Of a stretch of 43,493 nt of DNA, positions 27,745 through 35,674 are shown piece after piece. The notes below the pieces were generated by a model. That model did not search any database and had not been told where the DNA came from. It saw nothing but the letters and a program-made list of their open reading frames with translations. Made by a program: the position numbers and the translations under genes. Position 1 is the first letter of the stretch, and each line of letters starts with the position of its first letter. This DNA is from CAYRGG01 sp964423745 (lineage in GTDB: Bacteria; Pseudomonadota; Gammaproteobacteria; Competibacterales; Competibacteraceae): contig CAYRGG010000036.1 in the NCBI GenBank assembly GCA_964423745.1, positions 1 through 43,493 on the forward strand, written 5' to 3'.

Positions 27745-28017
27745 TTAAGGTGAGCTGGCATTTTGCGTAATCTCTTTAGAGCGCACGAATTCGTAAACAT
27801 TACCCGCCGTTTCGAAGACTTCAGCGCTGATCTCATCGTCTTCAATGACAATATCAAAACGTGTTTCCAGGGCGCTAATCAATGCGATGACTGTGGTAGA
27901 GTCAAATTCGGGTAAACTGCCCAAAAGACCCGTGGAGCTATCCAACTGGTGAACGCGCTCATCATCTAGCTGTAAAACTTCACCGATTACTACTTTAACC
28001 TCGTCAAAGGTTATCAT
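27745..28017 (-). CDS. Stand-alone acyl carrier protein, exosortase/exopolysaccharide-locus type
   Basis: A 90-residue acyl carrier protein. The phosphopantetheine Ser lies in EFDSTTVIALISALE (DS at about residue 39). The following helix FDIVIEDDEISAEVFETAGNVYEFV and the preceding GLLGSLPEFDS are the pattern of ACPs that sit with acyl-CoA ligases in exosortase A/PEP-CTERM and exopolysaccharide loci, rather than of fatty-acid AcpP, which has the sequence DSLD. The ATG at 28017 was chosen, since GAGGAG stands 9 bases before it; a longer frame opens at 28047. No ligase, exosortase or polysaccharide gene is near, so its acyl substrate and partner enzymes are unknown. Confidence 0.82.
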   Translation of the reverse strand: MITFDEVKVVIGEVLQLDDERVHQLDSSTGLLGSLPEFDSTTVIALISALETRFDIVIEDDEISAEVFETAGNVYEFVRSKEITQNASSP

Positions 28018-28472
28018 TCGCCATCTCTCCTCAATGAGGCCCAACACCCCCTAGGCGCTGGATCACTCGCAATCAAACAGTTCTAAACCAAAGGCTCAGA
28101 GTGGCAAGCCGTTATCAATCAAGATTGCCTTAAAATGCTCTTTGTTAATTAACAGCTCTCGATTTAAGAGGCGACAAGATAACTTTGTTATGCAAAAGAA
28201 TCTAGAGGTAGCGCCTTGGGAACCTACTGATGGGTTTCCCAAACATGGGGTATAAACCCATAGCAACTCGTCAAGCTTGGGCAATCCAGGGTTGTCAAAG
28301 TCTCGTTGCCATACAATCTGTGTAACAAACTTTTACAGTTTTTCAAGGTCAGATGACAGCGACCACAAAGAGTTGGGTAGCGTCTACGGTAACCGTCTTG
28401 AATAGCTTGTGGAATACCGGGCAGGCGGTTACTCAACCGTTTGACTCAGCGACTAATAACCAACCCTACCCT
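28018..28472. other. 455-bp divergent intergenic region with two mutually exclusive hairpins
   Basis: No convincing gene lies between the ACP and the ABC transporter; short open frames here lack family features. TTGGGAA (28216-28222) pairs with TTCCCAA (28236-28242), while TGGGTTT (28231-28237) pairs with AAACCCA (28254-28260). The two stems share bases and cannot form at the same time. Promoters for both flanking genes are expected here, but I see no clear one. Confidence 0.4.
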
Positions 28473-29168
28473 ATGAGTACGCTATTGGCTCCACTTATTC
28501 AAATCCGCGGTCTACGAAAAAGTTATATAGAAGGTGATACCACGCGATTTATCTTTGAGCATTTCGATCTCGATATTGAGCGGGGCGAATTTGTTGCGCT
28601 GTTAGGACGGTCTGGCTCCGGTAAATCGACCTTGCTTAACTTAGTAGCCGGTATCGATCTTCCCGATAGCGGTCAGATCAGCGTTGAGGAAAAGAAAATC
28701 ACGGCGCTCACTGAATTGGATCGAACCCGTTTTCGACGCGCCCGTATAGGGTTTATATTTCAGTTCTTTAATCTGATACCAACCCTAACGGTGGAGGAAA
28801 ATGTGCTACTGCCGTTGGAGTTGAATGGACTTCATACACCTGATCACTGCCAGCGGGTTTTTACCTTGTTGGATCAGGTGGGTCTTGGTAAACGCCGCGG
28901 AAGTTTTCCAGAGCGCTTATCGGGGGGTGAACAGCAACGTCTGGCGCTGGTACGGGCTTTGGCCCATGAACCACCGCTCCTGCTCGCCGATGAACCCACT
29001 GGTAATCTGGATGCGGAGACCGGAGAGCAGGTCCTTGACCTGTTGCTAAATTTGCATCGCAAAGCAAGCACCACGGTCCTTATGGTAACCCACAGCCGCG
29101 CCATCGCTAACCGCGCTGATCGCATGCTTTATTTAGAGGCTGGACAGGTTCAGGAAACGACCCCATGA
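28473..29168 (+). CDS. LolD/MacB-type ABC transporter ATP-binding protein
   Basis: A 231-residue ATPase of the LolD/MacB/FtsE group, which powers mechanotransmission-type ABC systems rather than classical import. Walker A is GRSGSGKST (about 44-52). The signature is RLSGGEQQR near 145, followed by RALAHEPPLLLADEPTGNLD with Walker B, and a switch His in MVTHSRAIA. The start at ATG 28473 (MSTLLAPLIQIRGLRKSY) was chosen: a 40-residue upstream extension to 28353 is unlike the family. It overlaps the permease gene by 4 bases (ATGA), which fixes the pair as one transporter. Substrate is unknown; lipoprotein or lipid handling is typical of the group but not shown. Confidence 0.93.
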   Translation: MSTLLAPLIQIRGLRKSYIEGDTTRFIFEHFDLDIERGEFVALLGRSGSGKSTLLNLVAGIDLPDSGQISVEEKKITALTELDRTRFRRARIGFIFQFFNLIPTLTVEENVLLPLELNGLHTPDHCQRVFTLLDQVGLGKRRGSFPERLSGGEQQRLALVRALAHEPPLLLADEPTGNLDAETGEQVLDLLLNLHRKASTTVLMVTHSRAIANRADRMLYLEAGQVQETTP

Positions 29169-31675
29169 GCCCCCTGCTCTGGCGCAGTTTATTACGCCAT
29201 TTGCTCCGCCATCCCTGGCAATTGGTGTTATCTGTCTTAGGCATTGCCCTGGGGGTGGCGGTGGTGTTGGCCGTGGACCTAGCCAACGCCAGCGCTCGCA
29301 AAAGCTTTGATCTTTCCATGGAGCGGGTCAGCGGACAGGCGACCCATCGGATTTCAGGCGGTCCGCAAGGTGTCCCGGAAGCTGTCTATGTGCAGCTTCG
29401 CGTACAACGGGGACTACGCCAGATGGCGCCAGTGGTCACCGGCTATGGGACTGCTCTGGATACGCCGGGCAAAGTGTTGCAAATCTTAGGTGTGGATTTA
29501 TTGGCGGAAGCGCCCCTGCGGGATTACCAGGAGCAACTAGCGGATGGGATTACCCTGGACCCTGTCGCCCTGTTGAGCGAGTCCAACACGGCTCTGTTTC
29601 CTCCCGATGCAAGCACGATGACCCAATTGCGTCTCCAGATTGGCGGCAAAACCCAGACCTTGCGCCGGGTGGGTCAATTAACCGGAGCCACCTTGGAAGG
29701 TATGGTGATTACCGACATTAGCACGGCCCAGGGGCTGTTCGATAAAGTGGGCAAGCTCAGTCATATCGATCTCGTGCTCCCGGAAGGAGCGGCGGGAGAA
29801 CAGCAAGCCCGGGTTATCCAGGATTGGCTACCAGAAAACTTAACCCTGGAACGGACAGCCGAGCGCAATGAAGCCACCGTTGAGATGAGTGCCTCCTTTT
29901 CTTTAAATCTCACCGCCATGAGTTTGCTGGCCCTAGTGGTGGGTATGTTTTTGATTTACAACACCATGACCTTTGCTGTGGTACAGCGGCGCGGTCTGTT
30001 AGGTATCTTGCGAGCCCTTGGGGTAACGCGACAGGAAATTTTTACCGTGGTGCTCATGGAAGCCCTTTTGCTGGGTATTGTCGGCACTTTGCTAGGTAGT
30101 TTACTGGGTATTTGGCTCGCCATCGGGTTAGTGGATTTGGTCACCCAGGCGGTGAGTGATCTGTACTACGTGCTGAGTGTACGGGAATTTTATGTAGCCC
30201 CCTTCTCTTTAGTTAAAGTCATCACGTTGGGGTTAGTCGCCACCCTGGTAGCCGCCTGGCTACCCGCCCGAGAGGCAGCCGATGCACCGCCGGGCGCCAC
30301 CTTAAGCCGGGCTTATCTGGAGGCCCGCTGGCAGGCCACCCTACCACGCTTGGTTTTAATCAGCTTAGGCATTTTTGTCTTAGGCGGTGTTATTTTTTTA
30401 GCGTTACCGGGTCTGATTGCCGCTTTTATAGGGTTGTTTCTGATGATTCTCGCCTGTGCTTTGGGAACACCAGGCTGCGTCGTCATATTGGTTCGTATCA
30501 ATCAGGTTTTAACCCGTCGGCGCGGACTATTGATACGCATGGCGACCCGCGATGTGGTCCGTCACCTGAGTCGCACCGGCGTGGCCATCGCTGCTCTCAT
30601 GATAGCCTTTGCGACTACCGTGGGCGTGGGTATCATGGTGGACAGTTTTCGTAACGGCGTGATTGTTTGGATAAACGATTTAGTCAATGCGGATATCTAT
30701 ATTGCTTCGCCAAATCTTGAAAACGGCGATTATTCAACGCCTTTAAAACCTGTTGTTCTCAAAACCTTGAAAAACATACCTGAGGTGGCCGCCGTGTCTC
30801 AGTATCACTATCTCGATGTCATGATTGCGGATCGCCCGGCGCAACTGTTGGCGGTGAATTTAGCGCCACAATCCAAAGCAGGCTATCGGCTGTTGGATAG
30901 TACTGCTAATGCCTGGGAGCAATTTGAGAAGGAGCAAGCCATCATTATCTCGGAACCCCTTGCTTATCGGCAAGGTTTAAAAGTAGGTGAGGCATTGACC
31001 CTCACCTCCGACAAGGGTCCGCAAACTTTTTCCATAGCCGGTATTTTTTTAGATTATGGGTCCGAACACGGGCGCCTTTTAATGCATCAAAACACTTATT
31101 CTCGTTATTGGCGCACTCAACAAGTGGGGTCCGTCGGCGTTTTCGCAGCCGCGGATGTGGATCTGGACAAATTACGGCAAGTTTTGGAAACCCGTTTAGG
31201 ACCCCTGCAAGATTTGATTATGCGCTCCAATCGTTATATTCAGGAATACACCCTCACGGTTTTTGACCGTACCTTTACCATCACCAACGTACTGCGTTTA
31301 CTGGCTATAGCCGTGGCTTTTGTAGGCGTGGTCAGCGCATTGATGGCGCTGCAGTTGGAACGCGCTCGGGAATTTGCGGTCCTGCGAGCGACCGGTATGA
31401 CAAGCGGCGAGATCGGTTGGTTGGTCTCTCTGCAGACCGGTTTTATGGGGTTTCTCGCGGGACTGTTGGCTATTCCCGTGGGTTTAGGCATGGCTGCTAT
31501 GTTGATCTTCGGCATTAACCGCCGCGCTTTTGGTTGGACGTTACCCTTTCAGGTGGACCCAGCCATCTTGATTCAAGCCATCGTTTTAGCGGTATTCGCC
31601 GCTCTCTTGGCAGGCGCTTACCCTATCTGGCGCATGTCCCAATCGAATCCCGCCGAGGCGCTGCGGTCTGATTAG
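29165..31675 (+). CDS. FtsX-type ABC transporter permease with two FtsX domains
   Basis: An 836-residue inner membrane permease of the YbbP/FtsX-MacB superfamily. It has a first membrane helix at about 16-38, a periplasmic MacB-like domain, and a first FtsX domain at about 250-370 (three helices, with LLGILRALGVTRQEIF). A central helix pair lies at about 395-445. Another helix (TGVAIAALMIAFATTVGVGIMVDSF), a second periplasmic domain and a second FtsX domain at about 700-836 follow (FAVLRATGMTSGEIGWLVSLQTG ... YPIWRMSQSNPAEALR). That is about ten membrane helices in all. It pairs with the ATPase through an ATGA overlap. Such pairs are often followed by a lipocalin-like AttH/CrtC-type gene; none follows here. 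Function is probably extraction of a lipid or lipophilic molecule, by family only. Confidence 0.92.
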   Translation: MSPLLWRSLLRHLLRHPWQLVLSVLGIALGVAVVLAVDLANASARKSFDLSMERVSGQATHRISGGPQGVPEAVYVQLRVQRGLRQMAPVVTGYGTALDTPGKVLQILGVDLLAEAPLRDYQEQLADGITLDPVALLSESNTALFPPDASTMTQLRLQIGGKTQTLRRVGQLTGATLEGMVITDISTAQGLFDKVGKLSHIDLVLPEGAAGEQQARVIQDWLPENLTLERTAERNEATVEMSASFSLNLTAMSLLALVVGMFLIYNTMTFAVVQRRGLLGILRALGVTRQEIFTVVLMEALLLGIVGTLLGSLLGIWLAIGLVDLVTQAVSDLYYVLSVREFYVAPFSLVKVITLGLVATLVAAWLPAREAADAPPGATLSRAYLEARWQATLPRLVLISLGIFVLGGVIFLALPGLIAAFIGLFLMILACALGTPGCVVILVRINQVLTRRRGLLIRMATRDVVRHLSRTGVAIAALMIAFATTVGVGIMVDSFRNGVIVWINDLVNADIYIASPNLENGDYSTPLKPVVLKTLKNIPEVAAVSQYHYLDVMIADRPAQLLAVNLAPQSKAGYRLLDSTANAWEQFEKEQAIIISEPLAYRQGLKVGEALTLTSDKGPQTFSIAGIFLDYGSEHGRLLMHQNTYSRYWRTQQVGSVGVFAAADVDLDKLRQVLETRLGPLQDLIMRSNRYIQEYTLTVFDRTFTITNVLRLLAIAVAFVGVVSALMALQLERAREFAVLRATGMTSGEIGWLVSLQTGFMGFLAGLLAIPVGLGMAAMLIFGINRRAFGWTLPFQVDPAILIQAIVLAVFAALLAGAYPIWRMSQSNPAEALRSD

Positions 31676-31805
31676 ATACTATCGGCGGTACGCGGTTAAT
31701 TTTTTGGAAAAACGTCAGCAATCACTTATCCTTTTTTGACGGCAATGCTAGCACACGCTATCATTTGTTATGGTGCAACGTAACTCAAGCCTTGGAGACC
31801 GAAGC

Positions 31806-32051
31806 GTGGCTAGTTTAAGCGTAAGAAAACTTGATGATGATACCTTGAAAGGTTTGCGTATCCGGGCTGCACAACATGGTGTTTCTATGGAAGAGGAAGT
31901 GCATCAAATCCTGGAACAGGCCGTGGCGACTCCGGAACGCTTAGGAGACTTGGCAGTGCACCTTTTTAGCCCTGCTTATGGCGACGAAGAATTAAAACTA
32001 CCTGAGCGTGACATTCATGAGCCAATAGTTGGTAGCTCATGTGAGGAATAG
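31806..32051 (+). CDS. FitA-like ribbon-helix-helix antitoxin, without its toxin
   Basis: An 81-residue protein with an N-terminal Arc/FitA-type ribbon-helix-helix domain: ASLSVRKLDDDTLKGLRIRAAQHGVSMEEEVHQILEQAV, close to the FitA pattern AxVxIRxLDxxxxxxLRxRAAxHGRSMExEVxxIL. The remainder is a short acidic tail, typical for wrapping a VapC/FitB PIN toxin. Start: a GTG at 31806 with GGAG 8 bases ahead fits the family start; an ATG at 31770 adds 12 unrelated residues. The PIN-domain toxin gene expected just downstream is missing: the next gene is convergent, and the two overlap by 37 bases. It is therefore an orphan antitoxin or the remnant of a pair. Confidence 0.82.
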   Translation: MASLSVRKLDDDTLKGLRIRAAQHGVSMEEEVHQILEQAVATPERLGDLAVHLFSPAYGDEELKLPERDIHEPIVGSSCEE

Positions 32052-32473
32052 TCAATGATAGCGAAATTCGCACTTCCAAAACCAACTTGTACTGCATTGG
32101 TGTCATACAGTTCAGCGGTACAATACCATTCATTTTGTCCTCGATTTGATACTCGCCCCACTCCCCTTAGTTGATTACCCGAAAGCGCCCGCAGCCAACG
32201 AAAATCCATCTGCGTGGTGACTACCCTTGCCGAGTGATCTAATAGGGTGCGACAAGCTCCTCCCATGCAAGCATCGGCGATGAGCGTCCACATACCACCA
32301 TGCAAAACGCCGTCTTTGTTCATAAGCTGAGGGGTAATAGTCAGGGAGACCTCTAACCAGCCAGCGCCTCCATTGGTAATGGCAAAGCCCAGATATTCAT
32401 AGATAGGTCCTGTCATAGCCCGTGGGTAGGCAAGCCAGTCCCGGTCTTGATTAGGTTTTTTTAGCCGTGGCAT
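32015..32473 (-). CDS. PaaI-family hotdog-fold thioesterase
   Basis: A 152-residue single hotdog-fold protein of the PaaI/YdiI type, expected to hydrolyse small acyl-CoA thioesters in the cytosol. The core motif GVLHGGMWTLIADACMGGA (56-74) has His58-Gly-Gly and the acidic Asp67 on the hot-dog helix. It is preceded by LEVSLTITPQLMNKD and followed by VVTTQMDFRWLRAL, a variant of the usual TxxLxxxYLxP strand. The C-terminal strands are regular. The 3' end overlaps the convergent FitA-like gene by 37 bases. The substrate cannot be told, and no CoA-pathway genes are adjacent. Confidence 0.85.
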   Translation of the reverse strand: MPRLKKPNQDRDWLAYPRAMTGPIYEYLGFAITNGGAGWLEVSLTITPQLMNKDGVLHGGMWTLIADACMGGACRTLLDHSARVVTTQMDFRWLRALSGNQLRGVGRVSNRGQNEWYCTAELYDTNAVQVGFGSANFAIIDYSSHELPTIGS

Positions 32474-32818
32474 TGATTAGCGGTAAAAGATGTGCGTTAA
32501 CAAGCTAAGTTGTGCGCTTTAAAACATTATTATCAATAATACAATTTCCTACCTATCCGCTACACTATTTAGTTAACCTACATTTTTTACTCTGGAATGC
32601 TACCGTAGGCTTGAAGTGTCTGGTAATTATTTAAAATTCAATAGGATTTGGTATTATTACAAAGGTATTGCTGCACAACAACAATAGCCTTGGAAATTAG
32701 CATGTATGCAACTTCTTAAGTATCAATTTATAGACCCTGCGGCAGCACCGGAACCCCCTAAGTTACTTAGCTATCAAACGCAAGCAGTGTTTGTTACGAG
32801 GAGCCTTTTAAAATCACC
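32474..32818. promoter_or_regulatory. 345-bp AT-rich region upstream of sucA with a candidate promoter
   Basis: The region has no clear gene apart from a weak 38-codon frame described separately. The best promoter-like element pointing to sucA is TTTAAA (32630-32635) and TATTAT (32652-32657) with a 16-base spacer, both imperfect matches. The sucA ribosome-binding site is GAGGAG at 32798-32803, rather far from the ATG. I see no riboswitch or repeat. Confidence 0.35.
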
Positions 32819-32822
32819 ATGA
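32706..32822 (+). CDS. Possible 38-residue leader peptide coupled to sucA
   Basis: A short frame begins at an ATG (32706) and ends in a TGA that overlaps the sucA ATG by 4 bases (ATGA). It encodes MQLLKYQFIDPAAAPEPPKL and 18 more residues, with no recognised domain. It has no good ribosome-binding site. The exact overlap with sucA is the only reason to list it. It could be chance, since frames of this length occur readily. Confidence 0.2.
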   Translation: MQLLKYQFIDPAAAPEPPKLLSYQTQAVFVTRSLLKSP

Positions 32823-35650
32823 GTACTCTCATCGAACAGTTTCGCCAAAGCTCACCTCTTTATGGAGGCAATGCAGCTTTCATTGAAGATCTCTATGAGC
32901 GCTATTTACGCGATCCTCAGTCAGTTAGCCCTAACTGGCGAAGTTATTTCCAAGCCCTGCAAGCACAAGCAGATGGCAGCGCTCGGGATATAGCCCATGG
33001 CCCTATCCGAGAATCTTTTGCCCATCTAGCTCGCCAACCGTTAGGTATCGCCCGCGGCGAAACTCTGGCTCCCGAGGCCGCTGAGAAGCAAGCGGCTGTG
33101 CTCCGGCTTATCAATGCCTACCGTATGCGGGGTCATCAGGCGGCTACCTTAGATCCTTTAAGCCTTCGGGAACGCCCCCAAGTCGCTGATTTAGATCCGG
33201 GTTATCACGGTCTTAATGAAGCCGATATGGATCTGGAGTTTAATACCGGCTCCTTGTTCGTCCCAGACCGTATGAGATTACGGGATATCCTCGATCTTTT
33301 ACGGGACGTATACATCGGCAATATCGGTTCCGAGTATATGCATATCATTAAAACCGATGAAAAACGCTGGATACAAAAACGCCTAGAAGAGCAACGGGCT
33401 AGGCTCGATCTCAACCCGCAAGAGCGCCGTTGGCTTCTTAAAATGTTAATCGCTGCCGAAGGCTTAGAGAAATATCTGCACACTCGCTACGTGGGTCAAA
33501 AGCGTTTTTCCTTGGAAGGGGGTGATAGTTTAATCCCTATGATGGATGATTTTATCCAGGGCGCTGGCACCCGCGGCGTACAAGGCATCGTAGTCGGTAT
33601 GGCCCATCGGGGCCGTCTCAACATGCTGGTCAATATTATCGGCAAATCCCCCAATGAGTTGTTTGAAGAGTTCGAGGGCAAACACAAGATCCCAGAAAGC
33701 AGCTCTGGGGACGTCAAGTATCATTTAGGTTTTTCCTCAAATGTGGAGACACCCGGTGGTCCAGTGCATTTGGCATTGGCTTTCAACCCTTCCCATCTGG
33801 AGATCGTTAATCCTGTGGTAGAGGGTTCTGTGCGCGCCCGTTTAGAGCGACAACGGCATAACCAAGAAAACTTGTCCTTTGATAAAGCGATACCCATTTT
33901 AATTCATGGCGACGCGGCTTTTGCCGGCCAGGGTGTTGTCATGGAGACATTACAAATGTCTCAGGTGCGCGGTTATCGCACCGGTGGCACTTTGCATATC
34001 GTCATCAACAACCAGGTGGGTTTTACCACCAGTAATCCCCTGGATGCCCGCTCTGCTCAGTACTGCACGGATGTGGCCAAGATGGTTCAGGCACCCATCT
34101 TTCACGTCAATGGCGACGATCCCGAAGCGGTGTTGTTTGTTACCCGTCTTGCATTGGACTACCGCTTGACCTTCCACAAAGACGTGGTTATCGACATGGT
34201 GTGCTATCGCCGGCTTGGTCATAACGAAGCGGACGAACCCTCCGCCACTCAGCCTGTCATGTACCAAAAGATCAAAGCCCGAAAAACCGCAGCCGCCTTA
34301 TACGGTGAACAGCTACTCAGTGAAGGGATCGTTAACGAACAAAACATCGTCAATATGCAGGAAGAATACCGTGCTAGCTTGGATGCTGGGCGCAGCGTAT
34401 CCCGGGAGATTCTCCATGACGTGGACAATCCCTTCGCCGTGGATTGGTCAAAACTCAAGGACATTAACTGGGATGTACCCATTGAAACGGCGGTGTCCAT
34501 GGAGACGCTGCGTTCCCTGTCCGAACGTATGCTAACCCTTCCAGAAAGCTTCAGACTCCATCCTCGAGTTGCCAAAATTATGGACGATCGCCGCAAAATG
34601 GCGGCCGGCGCCCTTCCCCTGGACTGGGGGTTTGCGGAGAACATGGCCTATGCAACCCTTCTTGAGGAAGGTTATCAGGTGCGGGTATCAGGACAGGACT
34701 CTGGCCGGGGTACTTTTTTCCATCGCCATGCCGTTCTGCATAACCTCAACGATGGCAGCAGCTATGTACCTCTAGCCAACCTCTCGGAAAATCAACCTAT
34801 CTTTATGATGATCGACTCGATTCTTTCGGAAGAGGCGGTGCTGGGTTTTGAATATGGTTACAGTACTGCGGAACCCAATGGTTTGGTAGTTTGGGAAGCC
34901 CAGTTTGGGGATTTCGCCAACGGCGCCCAAGTGGTCATCGACCAATTTATCTCTTCTGGAGAAGCCAAATGGGGGCGGTTGTGCGGTTTGACCTTGTTGC
35001 TTCCCCATGGTTATGAAGGTCAAGGACCTGAACATTCCTCGGCTCGCTTAGAGCGTTATTTGCAGCTTTGCGCTGAGTACAATATGCAAATCTGTGTGCC
35101 TTCAACTCCGGCGCAAGCGTTTCACATGCTCCGTCGGCAGATGCGACGCCCTTTCCGCAAACCGCTTATTGTGATGAGTCCTAAGAGTTTACTACGGCAT
35201 AAACTAGCCGTGAATTCCCTGGAAGACTTAACCCAGGGCAGCTTTCAAAACGTCATCAGTGAAATTGATGACATGGACCCCAAAAAAGTAGAGCGTATTG
35301 TTTTCTGTAGCGGCAAAGTCTACTACGATTTGTTGGAAGCCCGGCGTCAGCGTGAGTTGACCCATTGCGCCATCGTTCGCATTGAACAGCTGTATCCGTT
35401 TCCTGAACAACGTTATCAAGAAGAACTAGCCCGCTACGCAAAAGCAAAAGATATCGTTTGGTGTCAAGAAGAACCCTGTAATCAGGGCGCTTGGTTTCAC
35501 ATATTACACCATTTGGAGGCGCCTCTAGGACCTAAACAGCAGGTACAGTATGCGGGTCGTCCGGCCTCCGCATCGCCGGCCGTGGGTTCCTACGGTGTCC
35601 ACGTCGAACAACAAAAAGCTTTAGTCAATGAAGCCCTTGGCCAACAATAA
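32819..35650 (+). CDS. sucA: 2-oxoglutarate dehydrogenase E1 component
   Basis: The thiamine-diphosphate-dependent E1 subunit, which decarboxylates 2-oxoglutarate in the TCA cycle and passes the succinyl group to SucB. The 943-residue protein is of normal length. The N-terminal segment SSPLYGGNAAFIEDLYERYLRDPQSVSPNWRSYF is the E2-binding arm. The cofactor site is in GMAHRGRLNMLVNIIGKSP and DDPEAVLFVTRLALDYR. The pyrimidine-domain part includes HGYEGQGPEHSSARLERYLQLCAE, and the C-terminus has LIVMSPKSLLRHKLAVNSLEDL, EQLYPFP and EEPCNQGAWF. It is followed after 24 bases by sucB. The usual upstream sdh genes are not present in this stretch. Confidence 0.97.
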   Translation: MSTLIEQFRQSSPLYGGNAAFIEDLYERYLRDPQSVSPNWRSYFQALQAQADGSARDIAHGPIRESFAHLARQPLGIARGETLAPEAAEKQAAVLRLINAYRMRGHQAATLDPLSLRERPQVADLDPGYHGLNEADMDLEFNTGSLFVPDRMRLRDILDLLRDVYIGNIGSEYMHIIKTDEKRWIQKRLEEQRARLDLNPQERRWLLKMLIAAEGLEKYLHTRYVGQKRFSLEGGDSLIPMMDDFIQGAGTRGVQGIVVGMAHRGRLNMLVNIIGKSPNELFEEFEGKHKIPESSSGDVKYHLGFSSNVETPGGPVHLALAFNPSHLEIVNPVVEGSVRARLERQRHNQENLSFDKAIPILIHGDAAFAGQGVVMETLQMSQVRGYRTGGTLHIVINNQVGFTTSNPLDARSAQYCTDVAKMVQAPIFHVNGDDPEAVLFVTRLALDYRLTFHKDVVIDMVCYRRLGHNEADEPSATQPVMYQKIKARKTAAALYGEQLLSEGIVNEQNIVNMQEEYRASLDAGRSVSREILHDVDNPFAVDWSKLKDINWDVPIETAVSMETLRSLSERMLTLPESFRLHPRVAKIMDDRRKMAAGALPLDWGFAENMAYATLLEEGYQVRVSGQDSGRGTFFHRHAVLHNLNDGSSYVPLANLSENQPIFMMIDSILSEEAVLGFEYGYSTAEPNGLVVWEAQFGDFANGAQVVIDQFISSGEAKWGRLCGLTLLLPHGYEGQGPEHSSARLERYLQLCAEYNMQICVPSTPAQAFHMLRRQMRRPFRKPLIVMSPKSLLRHKLAVNSLEDLTQGSFQNVISEIDDMDPKKVERIVFCSGKVYYDLLEARRQRELTHCAIVRIEQLYPFPEQRYQEELARYAKAKDIVWCQEEPCNQGAWFHILHHLEAPLGPKQQVQYAGRPASASPAVGSYGVHVEQQKALVNEALGQQ

Positions 35651-35674
35651 AACAGTAACCCAAAGGGAAAGAGA

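Noticed and set aside
27520..27753. 77-codon plus-strand frame between valS and the ACP gene
   Set aside because: It has no family resemblance and no ribosome site, overlaps the valS start by one base and runs into the ACP 3' end. Small hairpins (GGAGT/ACTCC and GGCGG/CCGCC at about 27633-27680) lie in it instead.
28096..28436. Two minus-strand frames in the region between ACP and ABC genes
   Set aside because: Composition and sequence look random, and no ribosome site or domain is seen.
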